From: Haloactinospora alba | GTDB lineage: Bacteria > Actinomycetota > Actinomycetes > Streptosporangiales > Streptosporangiaceae | Assembly: GCF_006717075.1 (NCBI RefSeq) | Contig: NZ_VFQC01000001.1 | Location: 3,085,501-3,149,500 of the forward strand | Direction of reading: 5' to 3' | Length of the DNA stretch: 64,000 bases | Shown here: piece by piece, positions 53,286 through 63,008 of the stretch | Position numbering within the stretch: position 1 is the stretch's first letter | Layout: the number at the start of each line of letters is the position of its first letter | Position numbers and translations under genes: made by a program | The notes under the pieces: model-generated | Told to the model about the DNA's origin: nothing | Seen by the model: the letters and a program-made list of their open reading frames with translations, nothing else | The model's database searches: none

Positions 53286-54047
53286 TCAGGAGCCGAAGCG
53301 GCGGTTGCGCGCCCCGTAGGAACGCAACGCGCGCAGGAAGTCCACCCTGCGGAAGGCGGGCCAGAAGACCTCGCAGAAGTAGAACTCCGAGTGGGCGCTC
53401 TGCCACAGCAGGAACCCGGACAGGCGCTGCTCCCCCGACGTGCGGATGAGCAGGTCCGGGTCGGGTTGGCCGCGCGTGTAGAGGTGCCGGGAGATGTCGT
53501 CCAGGTCCAGCCGCTGGGCCAGTTCCTCGATGGTGGTGCCGTTGGCCGCCTCGGCGTACAGCAGGGACCGCACCGCGTCGGCGATCTCGCGCCGGCCGCC
53601 GTAACCCACCGCGGCGTTCACCACCAACCCGGAGCCGTCGGAGGTGGTCTCCTCGGCCTCCTTCATCACCCGGGCGGTGGACTCGGGCAGGGTATCCAGG
53701 GCGCCGACCGGGTTGACGTTCCACCCCTCCTCGCACAGCCGCCCCACGGTGGTCTCGATGATCCCCAGCAGGGGTTCGACCTCCTCGCGGGCGCGCATCA
53801 GGTTGTCGGTGGACAGCAGCCACAGGGTGACCACGTGCACCCCGACCTCGTCGCACCAGTGCAGGAAGTCGAAGATCTTGTCGGCTCCGGCCTGGTGGCC
53901 CTGCTGGACGTCCTTGTGGCCGCTACTGCGGGACCAGCGGCGGTTCCCGTCCAGGATGACCCCGACGTGCCGAGGGGTATCGTAACCGCCGAGTTCGCGC
54001 TCCAGCCGGCGTTCGTACAGCCAGTAGAGGGGATTGCGCAACCCCAT
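53286..54047 (-). CDS. uppS: Cis-isoprenyl diphosphate synthase
   Basis: 253 residues. It condenses IPP onto allylic diphosphates with cis geometry, giving the undecaprenyl or short (Z) carrier for cell-wall synthesis. Motifs: HVGVILDGNRRWSR with the catalytic Asp, LWLLSTDNLMRAREEV, VVNAAVGYGGRREIADAV and DPDLLIRTSGEQRLSGFLLW. It resembles the Rv1086-type (Z)-farnesyl diphosphate synthase found beside PhoH-like and mca genes in actinomycetes, so short-chain specificity is possible. The ATG at 54047 has AAAGG upstream. Confidence 0.95.
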   Translation of the reverse strand: MGLRNPLYWLYERRLERELGGYDTPRHVGVILDGNRRWSRSSGHKDVQQGHQAGADKIFDFLHWCDEVGVHVVTLWLLSTDNLMRAREEVEPLLGIIETTVGRLCEEGWNVNPVGALDTLPESTARVMKEAEETTSDGSGLVVNAAVGYGGRREIADAVRSLLYAEAANGTTIEELAQRLDLDDISRHLYTRGQPDPDLLIRTSGEQRLSGFLLWQSAHSEFYFCEVFWPAFRRVDFLRALRSYGARNRRFGS

Positions 54048-54250
54048 GAGACGTCACCTTTCGCCGCCGTGGTGCGGAGGGGGATAACCGGGTCCCGTAC
54101 CCCGCTCCGCGGCCCGGTGGCGGACGCCGCGGGAAAGGGCACGGACCTGTCCAGGGTAGGCCGCGTTACTGGCTATCGTCACCGCGAACGGGATTCGGCA
54201 CGCGCCGCGACGGGTGCGGGGCGGGCGCGAACCCGCCCGCCCCGTCGGTG

Positions 54251-56254
<2,004 letters not shown>

Positions 56255-56317
56255 GTCCCCACTCTGCCCGACCACAGTGGTTGTGACACCGGCGGGTGGA
56301 GCCAGTCCCCGGCCGAT

Positions 56318-56602
56318 CTAGGATCCGTCCCGGCCTGTGCGGCCGGACCACCCCTCGGAGTCGGCCTCCGCGGCAGCGGCGCCGTCCGCGGCGGCGTCCT
56401 CCGCGACCGCGGCGGTGCCGTCGCCGGTGCCCTCGCCCGCGTCCGTGTCCGCGTCCCGGACGCGGCTGAGCTTGCCGACCATGGATTTCATGAGGAAGTA
56501 GAGCACGGCCCCCACGAAGGCCACGACGAGGAAACCGAGCACGCCCGGAGTGACCAGGTCGGTGGGGGTGTCGGTGTCAGCGAGAAGAACCGCGGCGCTC
56601 AT
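56318..56602 (-). CDS. Small single-TM membrane protein
   Basis: 94 residues: a short N-terminus, one helix (PGVLGFLVVAFVGAVLYFLM), then a basic spot KSMVGKLSRVRD and an Ala/Glu/Asp-rich disordered tail ending GRTGRDGS. Small proteins of this kind lie beside mca in related actinomycetes. Function unknown. It lies 63 bases upstream of the DUF255 gene on the same strand and may share its transcript. Confidence 0.65.
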   Translation of the reverse strand: MSAAVLLADTDTPTDLVTPGVLGFLVVAFVGAVLYFLMKSMVGKLSRVRDADTDAGEGTGDGTAAVAEDAAADGAAAAEADSEGWSGRTGRDGS

Positions 56603-56706
56603 CGATGGTGCGGGCTCGCCCCTCCCGTAGCGCGGGGAGGCGGTGCCCTCCTCCTTTCCGGTGGTGTCAGTGCACCCGCCGCGTCAGCGGGGGTGTCAGC
56701 GGGGCT

Positions 56707-56738
56707 CGCGTTCCGCCCCGGTGGCGGGGCGGAACGCG
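56707..56738. terminator. Hairpin downstream of mca
   Basis: A perfect 13-bp stem CGCGTTCCGCCCC/GGGGCGGAACGCG with a GGTGGC loop, 60 bases past the mca stop on the minus strand. Likely ends the mca transcript. Confidence 0.65.
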
Positions 56739-56798
56739 GTGTCGCCGCCGGAACGCCCACCACCCCGGCGGCGGGTGCCGGTCAGGCGGCGGGGAACC

Positions 56799-57686
56799 TC
56801 ACACGTTGCATGTTCGCACGTCCTCTGCGACCCCGGCGAAGAGGTCCTCCTCCGGGAGGCTGGTGTCCACCACGGACCGCGCCAGGTGGTAGTCCTCGTA
56901 GGGCCAGGCCTCGCGCTGGATCTCCCGTGGGACCGCGAACCAGAACCCGTTCGGGTCGATCTGGGTGGCGTGCGCGATGAGGGCGCGGTCGCGGGTCTCG
57001 AAGTAGTCGGCGCACTGGATCTGGGTGGTGATCTCCCACTGCGGGAAGTTCCGCTCCTGGATGCGTTCCACCCAGTCGGCGAAGGGGTTCTCCATACCGT
57101 GCTGGTGCAGCACTGTGGCCAGACTCTCGAACCGGGCCAGCGGGAACGAGACGTGGTAGTACAGCTTGAGCGGCTGCCACGGCTCGCCGCTCTCGGGGTA
57201 ACGGTCCGGGTCGCCGGCCGCGTCGAACGCCTCCACGGAGACCTTGTGCGTCATGATGTGGTCCGGGTGGGGATAACCGCCGTTGTCGTCGTAGGTCACC
57301 ATGACGTGGGGGCGGAAGGAGCGCACCGACCGGACCAGGGGCTCGGACGCGGTCTCCAGGGGTTGGACCGCGAAGCAGCCCTCCGGGAGCGGGGGCGGGG
57401 GGTCGCCCTCCGGCAGGCCGGAGTCGACGAAACCGCTGAACTCCTGGTGCACCCCGAGGATCTGCCGTGCCTCGGCCATCTCCTTGCGGCGCACCTCGGC
57501 GATGTTGTCGCGGATCTCCGGGCGGTCCATCGCGGGGTTCAGGATGGAGCCGGCCTCACCTCCGGTGAGGGTGACGACAAGCACTTCGGCGCCCTCGTCC
57601 ACGTAGCGCGCCATGGTGGCGGCGCCCTTGCTCGACTCGTCATCAGGGTGGGCATGGACAGACATGAGCCGCAAACGCTCAGACAA
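56799..57686 (-). CDS. mca: Mycothiol S-conjugate amidase
   Basis: 295 residues. Mca cleaves mycothiol-S-conjugates to a mercapturic acid and GlcN-Ins, a detoxification step unique to actinobacteria. The N-terminus SERLRLMSVHAHPDDESSKG has the zinc-binding HPDD motif; GGYPHPDHIMTHKVSVEAFD holds the second metal His, and the C-terminal HATQIDPNGFWFAVPREIQ is typical. The TTG at 57686 is chosen because AAGGGGA sits eight bases upstream and it yields the usual family N-terminus. It is divergent from DUF4307/greA. Confidence 0.95.
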   Translation of the reverse strand: MSERLRLMSVHAHPDDESSKGAATMARYVDEGAEVLVVTLTGGEAGSILNPAMDRPEIRDNIAEVRRKEMAEARQILGVHQEFSGFVDSGLPEGDPPPPLPEGCFAVQPLETASEPLVRSVRSFRPHVMVTYDDNGGYPHPDHIMTHKVSVEAFDAAGDPDRYPESGEPWQPLKLYYHVSFPLARFESLATVLHQHGMENPFADWVERIQERNFPQWEITTQIQCADYFETRDRALIAHATQIDPNGFWFAVPREIQREAWPYEDYHLARSVVDTSLPEEDLFAGVAEDVRTCNV

Positions 57687-57856
57687 CGGACAGATCCCCT
57701 TGGATAGTCGCGGACGTTGACGTGTCCCCGGGGCGAGCTCCCCACTCCTGGGGCCGTGGAACACGCGTGAGACGAGCGTGTCGCGGGGGCGGGACGGGGG
57801 CCGCTCGAACCGGGGCTATCTTGGACAACGTAGTCACCACGCTCGGAGATTCCCGT

Positions 57857-58270
57857 ATGCCCGACAGCCCATCCGCATCCGCCCCCCGCTCCGGCACGAC
57901 GCCCGAGGGGGGACGCAGTCAGGGAAAGCGCCCTGTCCTCTTCATAATCGGCGTTCTCGTCGCCATTGTCTTCACTGTCGGATGGGGTCTGGCGCTGCGG
58001 AGCTACGGCGGTTCAGGAACGGGTGTATCCACCCAGACGGTCGCCTGGAAGGTCGTGTCCGACCAGGAGGCGTCCATAACTTTCCAGGTCAGTGGGGACA
58101 GTCCGGTATCCTGTCTCATCAAGGCGAGTGATGCCCAGCACGTCGACGTCGGCCAGACCGAGGTGGACGTCGCGGCCGACGACCGGAACGTCACCGCCAC
58201 AGTGGAGACAGTTCGCGAGGCGTCGACGGTAGAAGTGGCCTCATGTAGGGAACAAGGTTCGGCAAAGTAA
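57857..58270 (+). CDS. DUF4307 membrane protein
   Basis: 137 residues: a ~30-residue basic cytoplasmic N-terminus, one membrane helix (VLFIIGVLVAIVFTVGWGLA), and a small beta-rich extracytoplasmic domain (VAWKVVSDQEASITFQVSGD, PVSCLIKASDAQHVDVGQTE) with two Cys likely forming a disulfide. This is the DUF4307 family, which sits between mca and greA in many actinomycetes. Function unknown. The ATG at 57857 has GGAG nine bases upstream. Confidence 0.85.
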   Translation: MPDSPSASAPRSGTTPEGGRSQGKRPVLFIIGVLVAIVFTVGWGLALRSYGGSGTGVSTQTVAWKVVSDQEASITFQVSGDSPVSCLIKASDAQHVDVGQTEVDVAADDRNVTATVETVREASTVEVASCREQGSAK

Positions 58271-58505
58271 AACCGAAGCCCCTGGGGGTTACCCCGGCGG
58301 GCGCTGTCCCCTGCCCGTTTCCGAACCGAGATGACAGCCACGGCTGAGCTTTCGCGGCCCTCCGGCCCGAGGGGTGCCACAACCCCCGCGACCCCCGGAA
58401 GCCCGCGATTCGCGGTCGTACGGCCTCACAGCTCGGTGGTAATCTCGTAAGTTCAGCCGCGGCCGGTGGACATCCGCGGCCGCTAGACGTACCAAGGGAG
58501 TTCCC

Positions 58506-59006
58506 GTGACCGAGACCCGCGATGACAACGTCACCTGGCTCACCCAGGAGGCGTATGACCGGCTCAAGTCCGAGCTGGACCACCTCTCGGGGCCTGGTCG
58601 CATCGAGATCGCCGACAAGATCGAAGAGGCCCGCGCCGAGGGGGATCTCAAGGAGAACGGCGGTTACCACGCCGCCAAGGAGGAGCAGGGCAAGATCGAA
58701 GCCCGGATCACGCAGCTCCAGGAGATCCTGCGCAACGCGCGCGTGGGGGAGGCTCCACGCAAGGAGGGCACCGTCGGCCCCGGTATGACCGTCACCATCA
58801 AGTTCGAGGGTGATGACGAGGAGATCACCTTCCTACTCGCTTCCCGGGAGGAGAGCGGCGCGCCGATCGACGTCTACTCGCCCAAGTCGCCGCTGGGCAG
58901 CGCGATCAACGGCAAGAAGATCGGCGAGACGACCAGCTACACCTTGCCGAACGGCGGGAGCATCTCGGTCGACATCATCGACGCCGTTCCCTACGGCGAG
59001 AAGTAA
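58506..59006 (+). CDS. greA: Transcription elongation factor GreA
   Basis: 166 residues. GreA rescues backtracked RNA polymerase by stimulating its cleavage of the nascent RNA 3' end. The N-terminal coiled-coil reads WLTQEAYDRLKSELDHLSGP then EIADKIEEARAEGDLKENGG, with the catalytic acidic tip Asp-Glu region, and the C-terminal domain has ASREESGAPIDVYSPKSPLG and GSAINGKKIGET. The GTG start has AAGGGAG upstream. Followed by two strong hairpins. Confidence 0.97.
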   Translation: MTETRDDNVTWLTQEAYDRLKSELDHLSGPGRIEIADKIEEARAEGDLKENGGYHAAKEEQGKIEARITQLQEILRNARVGEAPRKEGTVGPGMTVTIKFEGDDEEITFLLASREESGAPIDVYSPKSPLGSAINGKKIGETTSYTLPNGGSISVDIIDAVPYGEK

Positions 59007-59021
59007 CAGCACCGGCCAGCG

Positions 59022-59081
59022 GGACGGGGTGGTGGCCGCCGCCCCGTCCGCGCCCCCGCCGCACGACCGCGGCGGGGGCGC
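59022..59081. terminator. Double hairpin after greA
   Basis: GGACGGGG/CCCCGTCC (59022-59049) and a perfect 13-bp stem GCGCCCCCGCCGC/GCGGCGGGGGCGC with a 6-base loop (59050-59081), starting 16 bases past the greA stop. Confidence 0.75.
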
Positions 59082-59168
59082 ACGGCTGTGGACGGCTGCC
59101 TCCGGAATACTCTCCGAACCGATGGCTCACGTAGAGTACGGCCCGGTCTATCGAGAGGAATCCCGGAA

Positions 59169-59800
59169 TTGCCACCCCCCGCCTGGCATGAGTCCCACGG
59201 CGGCTACAACCCGCCACCCGGATACGGGCAGTACCCCGGTTACGGGCAGTACCAGGGGCACCCCCACCCGGGCGGATACGGCTATCCCGGCTGGCCCTCG
59301 GGCGGTGCGATGCCGCCGCAGGGGTTCCCCACGCCGCCCGGCCCGCCGATCGCGGGCTACGGCAGGCGCGCCGCCGGCTTCCTGCTGGACTGCGTGTTCC
59401 TCGCCCTGCTGTTCTTCGGCCTTATCTTCCTGGGATACCTCACCGGAGAACTCGCCTCCCCCCCCCCGGTGAGGCTTCAGCGGAGGATGTGAGGACCCTG
59501 TTCATAGGGGTCAGCTATCTTCTCGCGGTGATCGTGAACTTCTGCTACCGGTGGATCCCGCACGGCAGGTCCGGCCAGACATGGGGCAAGAGGATCACGG
59601 GCATCCGGCTCGTGAAACCGGAGACCGGCCAGCCGCCCGGACTCGGCTCCTCCTTCGGCCGCGAGGTGATCATGGGTCTGCTCAACGCGTTCGGCAGCGT
59701 CTGCGGCTTCGCGCTGGATCTGCTGTGGCCGCTGTGGGACAGCAGATGCCAGACCCTGCACGACAAGGCGATCTCGACCGTCGTCGTACGCGTACGCTAG
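59169..59800 (+). pseudogene. RDD family membrane protein, frameshifted at a C10 tract
   Basis: From a TTG at 59169 (GAGAGGAA upstream) the frame gives a Pro/Gly/Tyr-rich N-terminus (GYGQYPGYGQYQGHPHPGGY) and the first RDD helix (RRAAGFLLDCVFLALLFFGL). A run of ten C (59458-59467) then shifts it to a stop at 59490. One extra C restores GEASAEDVRTLFIGVSYLL and the rest: FCYRWIPHGRSGQTWGKRIT, GIRLVKPETGQPPGLGS, and LLWPLWDSRCQTLHDKAIST. The two halves together match the intact RDD gene that follows. It may be phase-variable, decayed, or an error in homopolymer length. Confidence 0.8.
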
Positions 59801-59896
59801 ATGCTGTCGCCGGGCAGACTCCGCCCTGCCCGCCCCCGAAGAATGACCGGGCGGTAGCCTCCCACAGTCACCCGACAACCCACCGAGAGGACCCCC

Positions 59897-60496
59897 ATGG
59901 CTTCCCCCTCCTGGAACAACCCGCCCCCCGGATACGACTACCCGGGCGGCTACGGATACGGCGGCTACGGCCACCCCGCTGGCGCGCCGTACGGCTCCCC
60001 CGCCGCTGCCAGCCAACCACTCGCGGAATACGGCACCCGCGTGTGCGCCTACCTGCTGGACTGCGTGTTCATGCTGATCCTCATGGTGGTGACCTCCGTC
60101 CTCGCCCTGGGGGCCACCATGGGGCTCTTCTACGTACTGTGGCCCGAGTCGTTCGCCGGAACGGGCGACGAAGCGATGATCCCGATCATCGTCAGTGTCA
60201 TCGTGATGTACCCGGTGATGTTCGGAACGGCGTTCTGCTACCGGTGGATCCCGCACGGCAGGTCCGGGCAGACGTGGGGCAAGAGGATCATGGGCATCCG
60301 GCTCGTGAAACTGGAAACCGGCCAGCCGCCCGGACTCGGCTCCTCCTTCGTCCGCGAGCTGCTCTTCCAGCTACTGAACATGGCCACCTGCGGCGCCGGC
60401 AACCTCCTCGACCTGCTGTGGCCGCTGTGGGACGAACCCAACCGCCAGACCCTGCACGACAAGGCGGTCTCGACCGTCGTCGTCGCGGTTCGCTAG
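59897..60496 (+). CDS. RDD family membrane protein
   Basis: 199 residues. Pro/Gly/Tyr-rich cytoplasmic N-terminus (~40 residues), then the RDD domain: RVCAYLLDCVFMLILMVVTS with the R..D pair, a second helix (IIVSVIVMYPVMFGTAFCYR), IPHGRSGQTWGKRIMGIRLV and LLDLLWPLWDEPNRQTLHDK. RDD proteins are membrane proteins of varied or unknown role, some acting in ion transport. It is the intact middle member of a tandem set; its upstream ACCGAGAGGACCCCCATGG resembles the leader of the third copy, showing duplication of leader and gene together. Confidence 0.9.
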   Translation: MASPSWNNPPPGYDYPGGYGYGGYGHPAGAPYGSPAAASQPLAEYGTRVCAYLLDCVFMLILMVVTSVLALGATMGLFYVLWPESFAGTGDEAMIPIIVSVIVMYPVMFGTAFCYRWIPHGRSGQTWGKRIMGIRLVKLETGQPPGLGSSFVRELLFQLLNMATCGAGNLLDLLWPLWDEPNRQTLHDKAVSTVVVAVR

Positions 60497-60577
60497 GACC
60501 CGCCTCCCGGCTCCGCCCGGAAACCCAATGGACAGTACTCTCCTACAACTGTAACGACACCGACCGAGAGGACCCTC

Positions 60578-60618
60578 GTGGCTTCCGCCTCCTGGAACAA
60601 CCCCCGCCCGGACACGGA
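60578..60618 (+). pseudogene. Third RDD gene, truncated after ~13 codons by the IS element
   Basis: GTG GCT TCC GCC TCC TGG AAC AAC reads MASASWNNPRPDT, clearly matching MASPSWNNPPPGY of the intact RDD gene. The leader CGACCGAGAGGACCCTC also matches. The frame then enters the IS481 left end. The remainder of this gene is not found on the other side of the element. Confidence 0.8.
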
Positions 60619-61686
60619 TGTGATGTTCCGGCACGTTGGTAACACCCGACACGCCCTGGCAAGGCCTTGAACGAAGAGAGGGCCTTCTGGTTCCGGTGTG
60701 GACTGTGAGATCTGCACCGACGCTCCAGGAGGCCCTCGTGCCCCACCGTAACGCCCCCCTGACCCCCACCGGGCGCCTGCGACTCGCCCGATGCGTCGTC
60801 CAGGACGGATGGACCCGCCGCCAAGCCGCCGAACGCTTCAACGTCGCCCCCAAGACCGCCCACAAATGGGCCGCCCGCTACCGCGACGAAGGCGAGACCG
60901 GCATGGCCGACCGGCCCAGCCGCCCGCACCGCCAACCCAGCCGCACCAGCGCCGAGACCGAAGACGACGTGGTCCGGCTGCGCCGCAAGCACCGCCTGGG
61001 ACCGGCACGCCTGGCCACCCGCACCCGGGTGGCCGCCTCCACCGCTCATCGCATCCTGGCCCGCCGCGGCCTGCCGCCCCTGGCCGCCACCGACCGGGCC
61101 ACCGCAGAGCCCGTGCGCCGCTACGAGCGCGACCGCCCCGGCGAGCTGGTCCACGTCGACGTCAAAAAGCTCGGACGCATCCCCGACGGCGGGGGATGGC
61201 GCGCCCTGGGCCGGGCCGCCGCCCGGCCCAACAAGGCATCTGCGGGCACCGCCTTCCTGCACACCGCCCTGGACGACCGCTCCCGCCTGGCCTACTCGGA
61301 GATCCTGGCCGACGAAAAGGCCGCGACCTGCGCCGGCTTCCTGCGCCGGGCCGCGGCCTGGTTCCACGGCCACGGTGTGCGCGTGCAACGAGTGCTGACC
61401 GACAACGCCTGGGCCTACTCCAAGACCACCTGGCGCCAAATCTGTTCGGAGTTGGGGATCTCGCCGAGGTGGACCCGGCCCTGGCGGCCCCAAACCAACG
61501 GCAAGGTCGAACGTTTCCACCAGACCCTGGCCCAGGAGTGGGCCTACACCCGCCCCTACGCCTCAGAGGCCGAGCGCCAGGCCGCTTATCCTGCTTTCCT
61601 GGACTGGTACAACTACCATCGCCCCCACACCGGGATCGGCGGCCGAACACCCGCCGAGCGCGTTCCCAACCTCTCAGAACATCACA
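60619..61686 (+). mobile_element. IS481-family insertion sequence, 1068 bp
   Basis: Left end TGTGATGTTC...GTTGGTAAC (60619-60643) and right end, read inverted, TGTGATGTTC...GTTGGGAAC (61686-61662) form imperfect terminal inverted repeats with the outer 10 bases perfect, the typical IS481 TGTGATGTTC end. One intact transposase gene. No direct target duplication flanks it: CACGGA on the left, CCTAAC on the right. Confidence 0.88.
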
Positions 61687-61691
61687 CCTAA
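60738..61691 (+). CDS. IS481 family transposase
   Basis: 317 residues. N-terminal HTH (LARCVVQDGWTRRQAAERFN, VAPKTAHKWAARYRDEGETG) then the rve/DDE integrase core: GELVHVDVKKLGRIPDGGGW with the first Asp, VLTDNAWAYSKTTW with the second, and PQTNGKVERFHQTLAQEWAY with the Glu. The three acidic residues and their spacing are right for an active enzyme. The GTG at 60738 has AGGAGG six bases upstream; the stop extends slightly past the IS end into the FIST stop codon region. Confidence 0.93.
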   Translation: MPHRNAPLTPTGRLRLARCVVQDGWTRRQAAERFNVAPKTAHKWAARYRDEGETGMADRPSRPHRQPSRTSAETEDDVVRLRRKHRLGPARLATRTRVAASTAHRILARRGLPPLAATDRATAEPVRRYERDRPGELVHVDVKKLGRIPDGGGWRALGRAAARPNKASAGTAFLHTALDDRSRLAYSEILADEKAATCAGFLRRAAAWFHGHGVRVQRVLTDNAWAYSKTTWRQICSELGISPRWTRPWRPQTNGKVERFHQTLAQEWAYTRPYASEAERQAAYPAFLDWYNYHRPHTGIGGRTPAERVPNLSEHHT

Positions 61692-62848
61692 CGCGCGAAC
61701 GCCAGAAGGCAGGCGGTGAACCCGTGCAGGTGGTTCCCGCCGGCGACGGGGCCGATCTCCCCGGCGGCGAAGAATCCGCTCACGTTGTCCGTTCCCAGCG
61801 TCTGGCGAACCGCGCGCACGTCGTGGTCGGCCGTGGCGAACATGGACACGCCGCGGCCGTTGCAGGAGAACAGCAGGACGCTGTCGGTCCGGCCGGGAGC
61901 GCTCTCCTCGAACGCCCGCAACCGCTGCGCCAGGTCGGTGTCCGCGGTGTCGCGGTCCCGCACCTGGAACCGCACGGTCTGGCCGACCTCGACCATGTCG
62001 CCGATGGTCAGGGTGCCCTCGTCCGGGTCGGCGCCGACGACGGCGCGCACCAGGAAGTCGCCGTGTTCGTGGCGCTCGGCGTACTCGTCCATGGCGATGC
62101 CGATGTGCAGCCCCAGCGAGGCCAGCTCCTGCTCCTCCTCGGGGAGCGCGTTGATGACGCCCTCCACCTTCTCGTAGGCGGGAGCGCCGGCCAGTTCCAC
62201 GATGGTGTTGCCCTCGGCCTTGGTGACCGCCATGGCGGGGCCGATCGGGCGGCAGCCCTGGCTGACCATGGTGCCGACGACGTTGTCGCCGCCCAGGATG
62301 AGGCCGACCGCTCCGGAGTCGGCCACCTCACCCTCGAGGAACAGCCGCACCGAGTCCTGTCCGCGCATCCCGTCGGCGAGGCCGCCCACGAGCGGCAGCC
62401 CTCCCAGGGCGGTGGTGGACTGCTCCACGAACGACTGCGCCGGGAACTCGTAGGGGTTGGCCAGCAGCAGCGCCGCGCGGTCGGAGGGGGTGGGTTCGTG
62501 CATCCCCACGACGGCGAGGTGGTCCTCCTCCGGGACCACGTCGAGTCGGAACGGGGTGAGGGTCACGCCGGGGAGCCGCGCGGCCCACACGCTCACCGCC
62601 CCCTGTTCCTCGACCCCGCGCCCCTCGCCGATGACGCCGGTGGCGCTGCACCCCACCGCCACGGCGCCCCCGCCGTGGGCCATGACGCGTTCCCCCGCGA
62701 GCACCACCTCGTCCGGGTCCTCGCCGCAGACGAAGAAACACAGGAGGTCCACGGGCCCGTCGAGCGGCGCCACCGCGCGCAGTACCGCCCGCTCAGCCGC
62801 GCTCACCAGGTCGGCACCCGTAGCCAGAGCTTCGCCGAACGTGGCCAC
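61688..62848 (-). CDS. FIST domain sensor protein
   Basis: 386 residues. FIST N and C domains: LLCFFVCGEDPDEVVLAGER, AVAVGCSATGVIGEGRGVEE, LPLVGGLADGMRGQDSV, GCRPIGPAMAVTKAEGNTIV and DSVLLFSCNGRGVSMF, ending GEIGPVAGGNHLHGFTACLL as usual for the family. FIST proteins are soluble small-ligand sensors, possibly for amino acids, linked to signal transduction. The GTG at 62848 has GAGGTGG six bases upstream. Its TAG stop overlaps the right edge of the IS481 element, so the element inserted at its very 3' end without shortening the conserved part. Confidence 0.88.
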   Translation of the reverse strand: MATFGEALATGADLVSAAERAVLRAVAPLDGPVDLLCFFVCGEDPDEVVLAGERVMAHGGGAVAVGCSATGVIGEGRGVEEQGAVSVWAARLPGVTLTPFRLDVVPEEDHLAVVGMHEPTPSDRAALLLANPYEFPAQSFVEQSTTALGGLPLVGGLADGMRGQDSVRLFLEGEVADSGAVGLILGGDNVVGTMVSQGCRPIGPAMAVTKAEGNTIVELAGAPAYEKVEGVINALPEEEQELASLGLHIGIAMDEYAERHEHGDFLVRAVVGADPDEGTLTIGDMVEVGQTVRFQVRDRDTADTDLAQRLRAFEESAPGRTDSVLLFSCNGRGVSMFATADHDVRAVRQTLGTDNVSGFFAAGEIGPVAGGNHLHGFTACLLAFAR

Positions 62849-62995
62849 TCGTCGCCACCTCACATCTCGGGCCGAAACAGTCTTTCGGGGACCATACTCC
62901 CAGTCGTGGCGGGTGAAACTCGGCGACAACCCGGGGAATTCCCGCATCTCGGGGAAGCCACGGGCGAAACCGGTGGTGTGTTCTCCCGCTGGCCC

Positions 62996-63001
62996 TACAC
63001 T
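62996..63001 (+). promoter_or_regulatory. Likely -10 box of a leaderless transcript
   Basis: TACACT, seven bases before the GTG of the chelatase-like gene, so transcription would start at or next to the start codon. No convincing -35 was seen 16-18 bases upstream. Confidence 0.4.
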
Positions 63002-63008
63002 TGTACGC

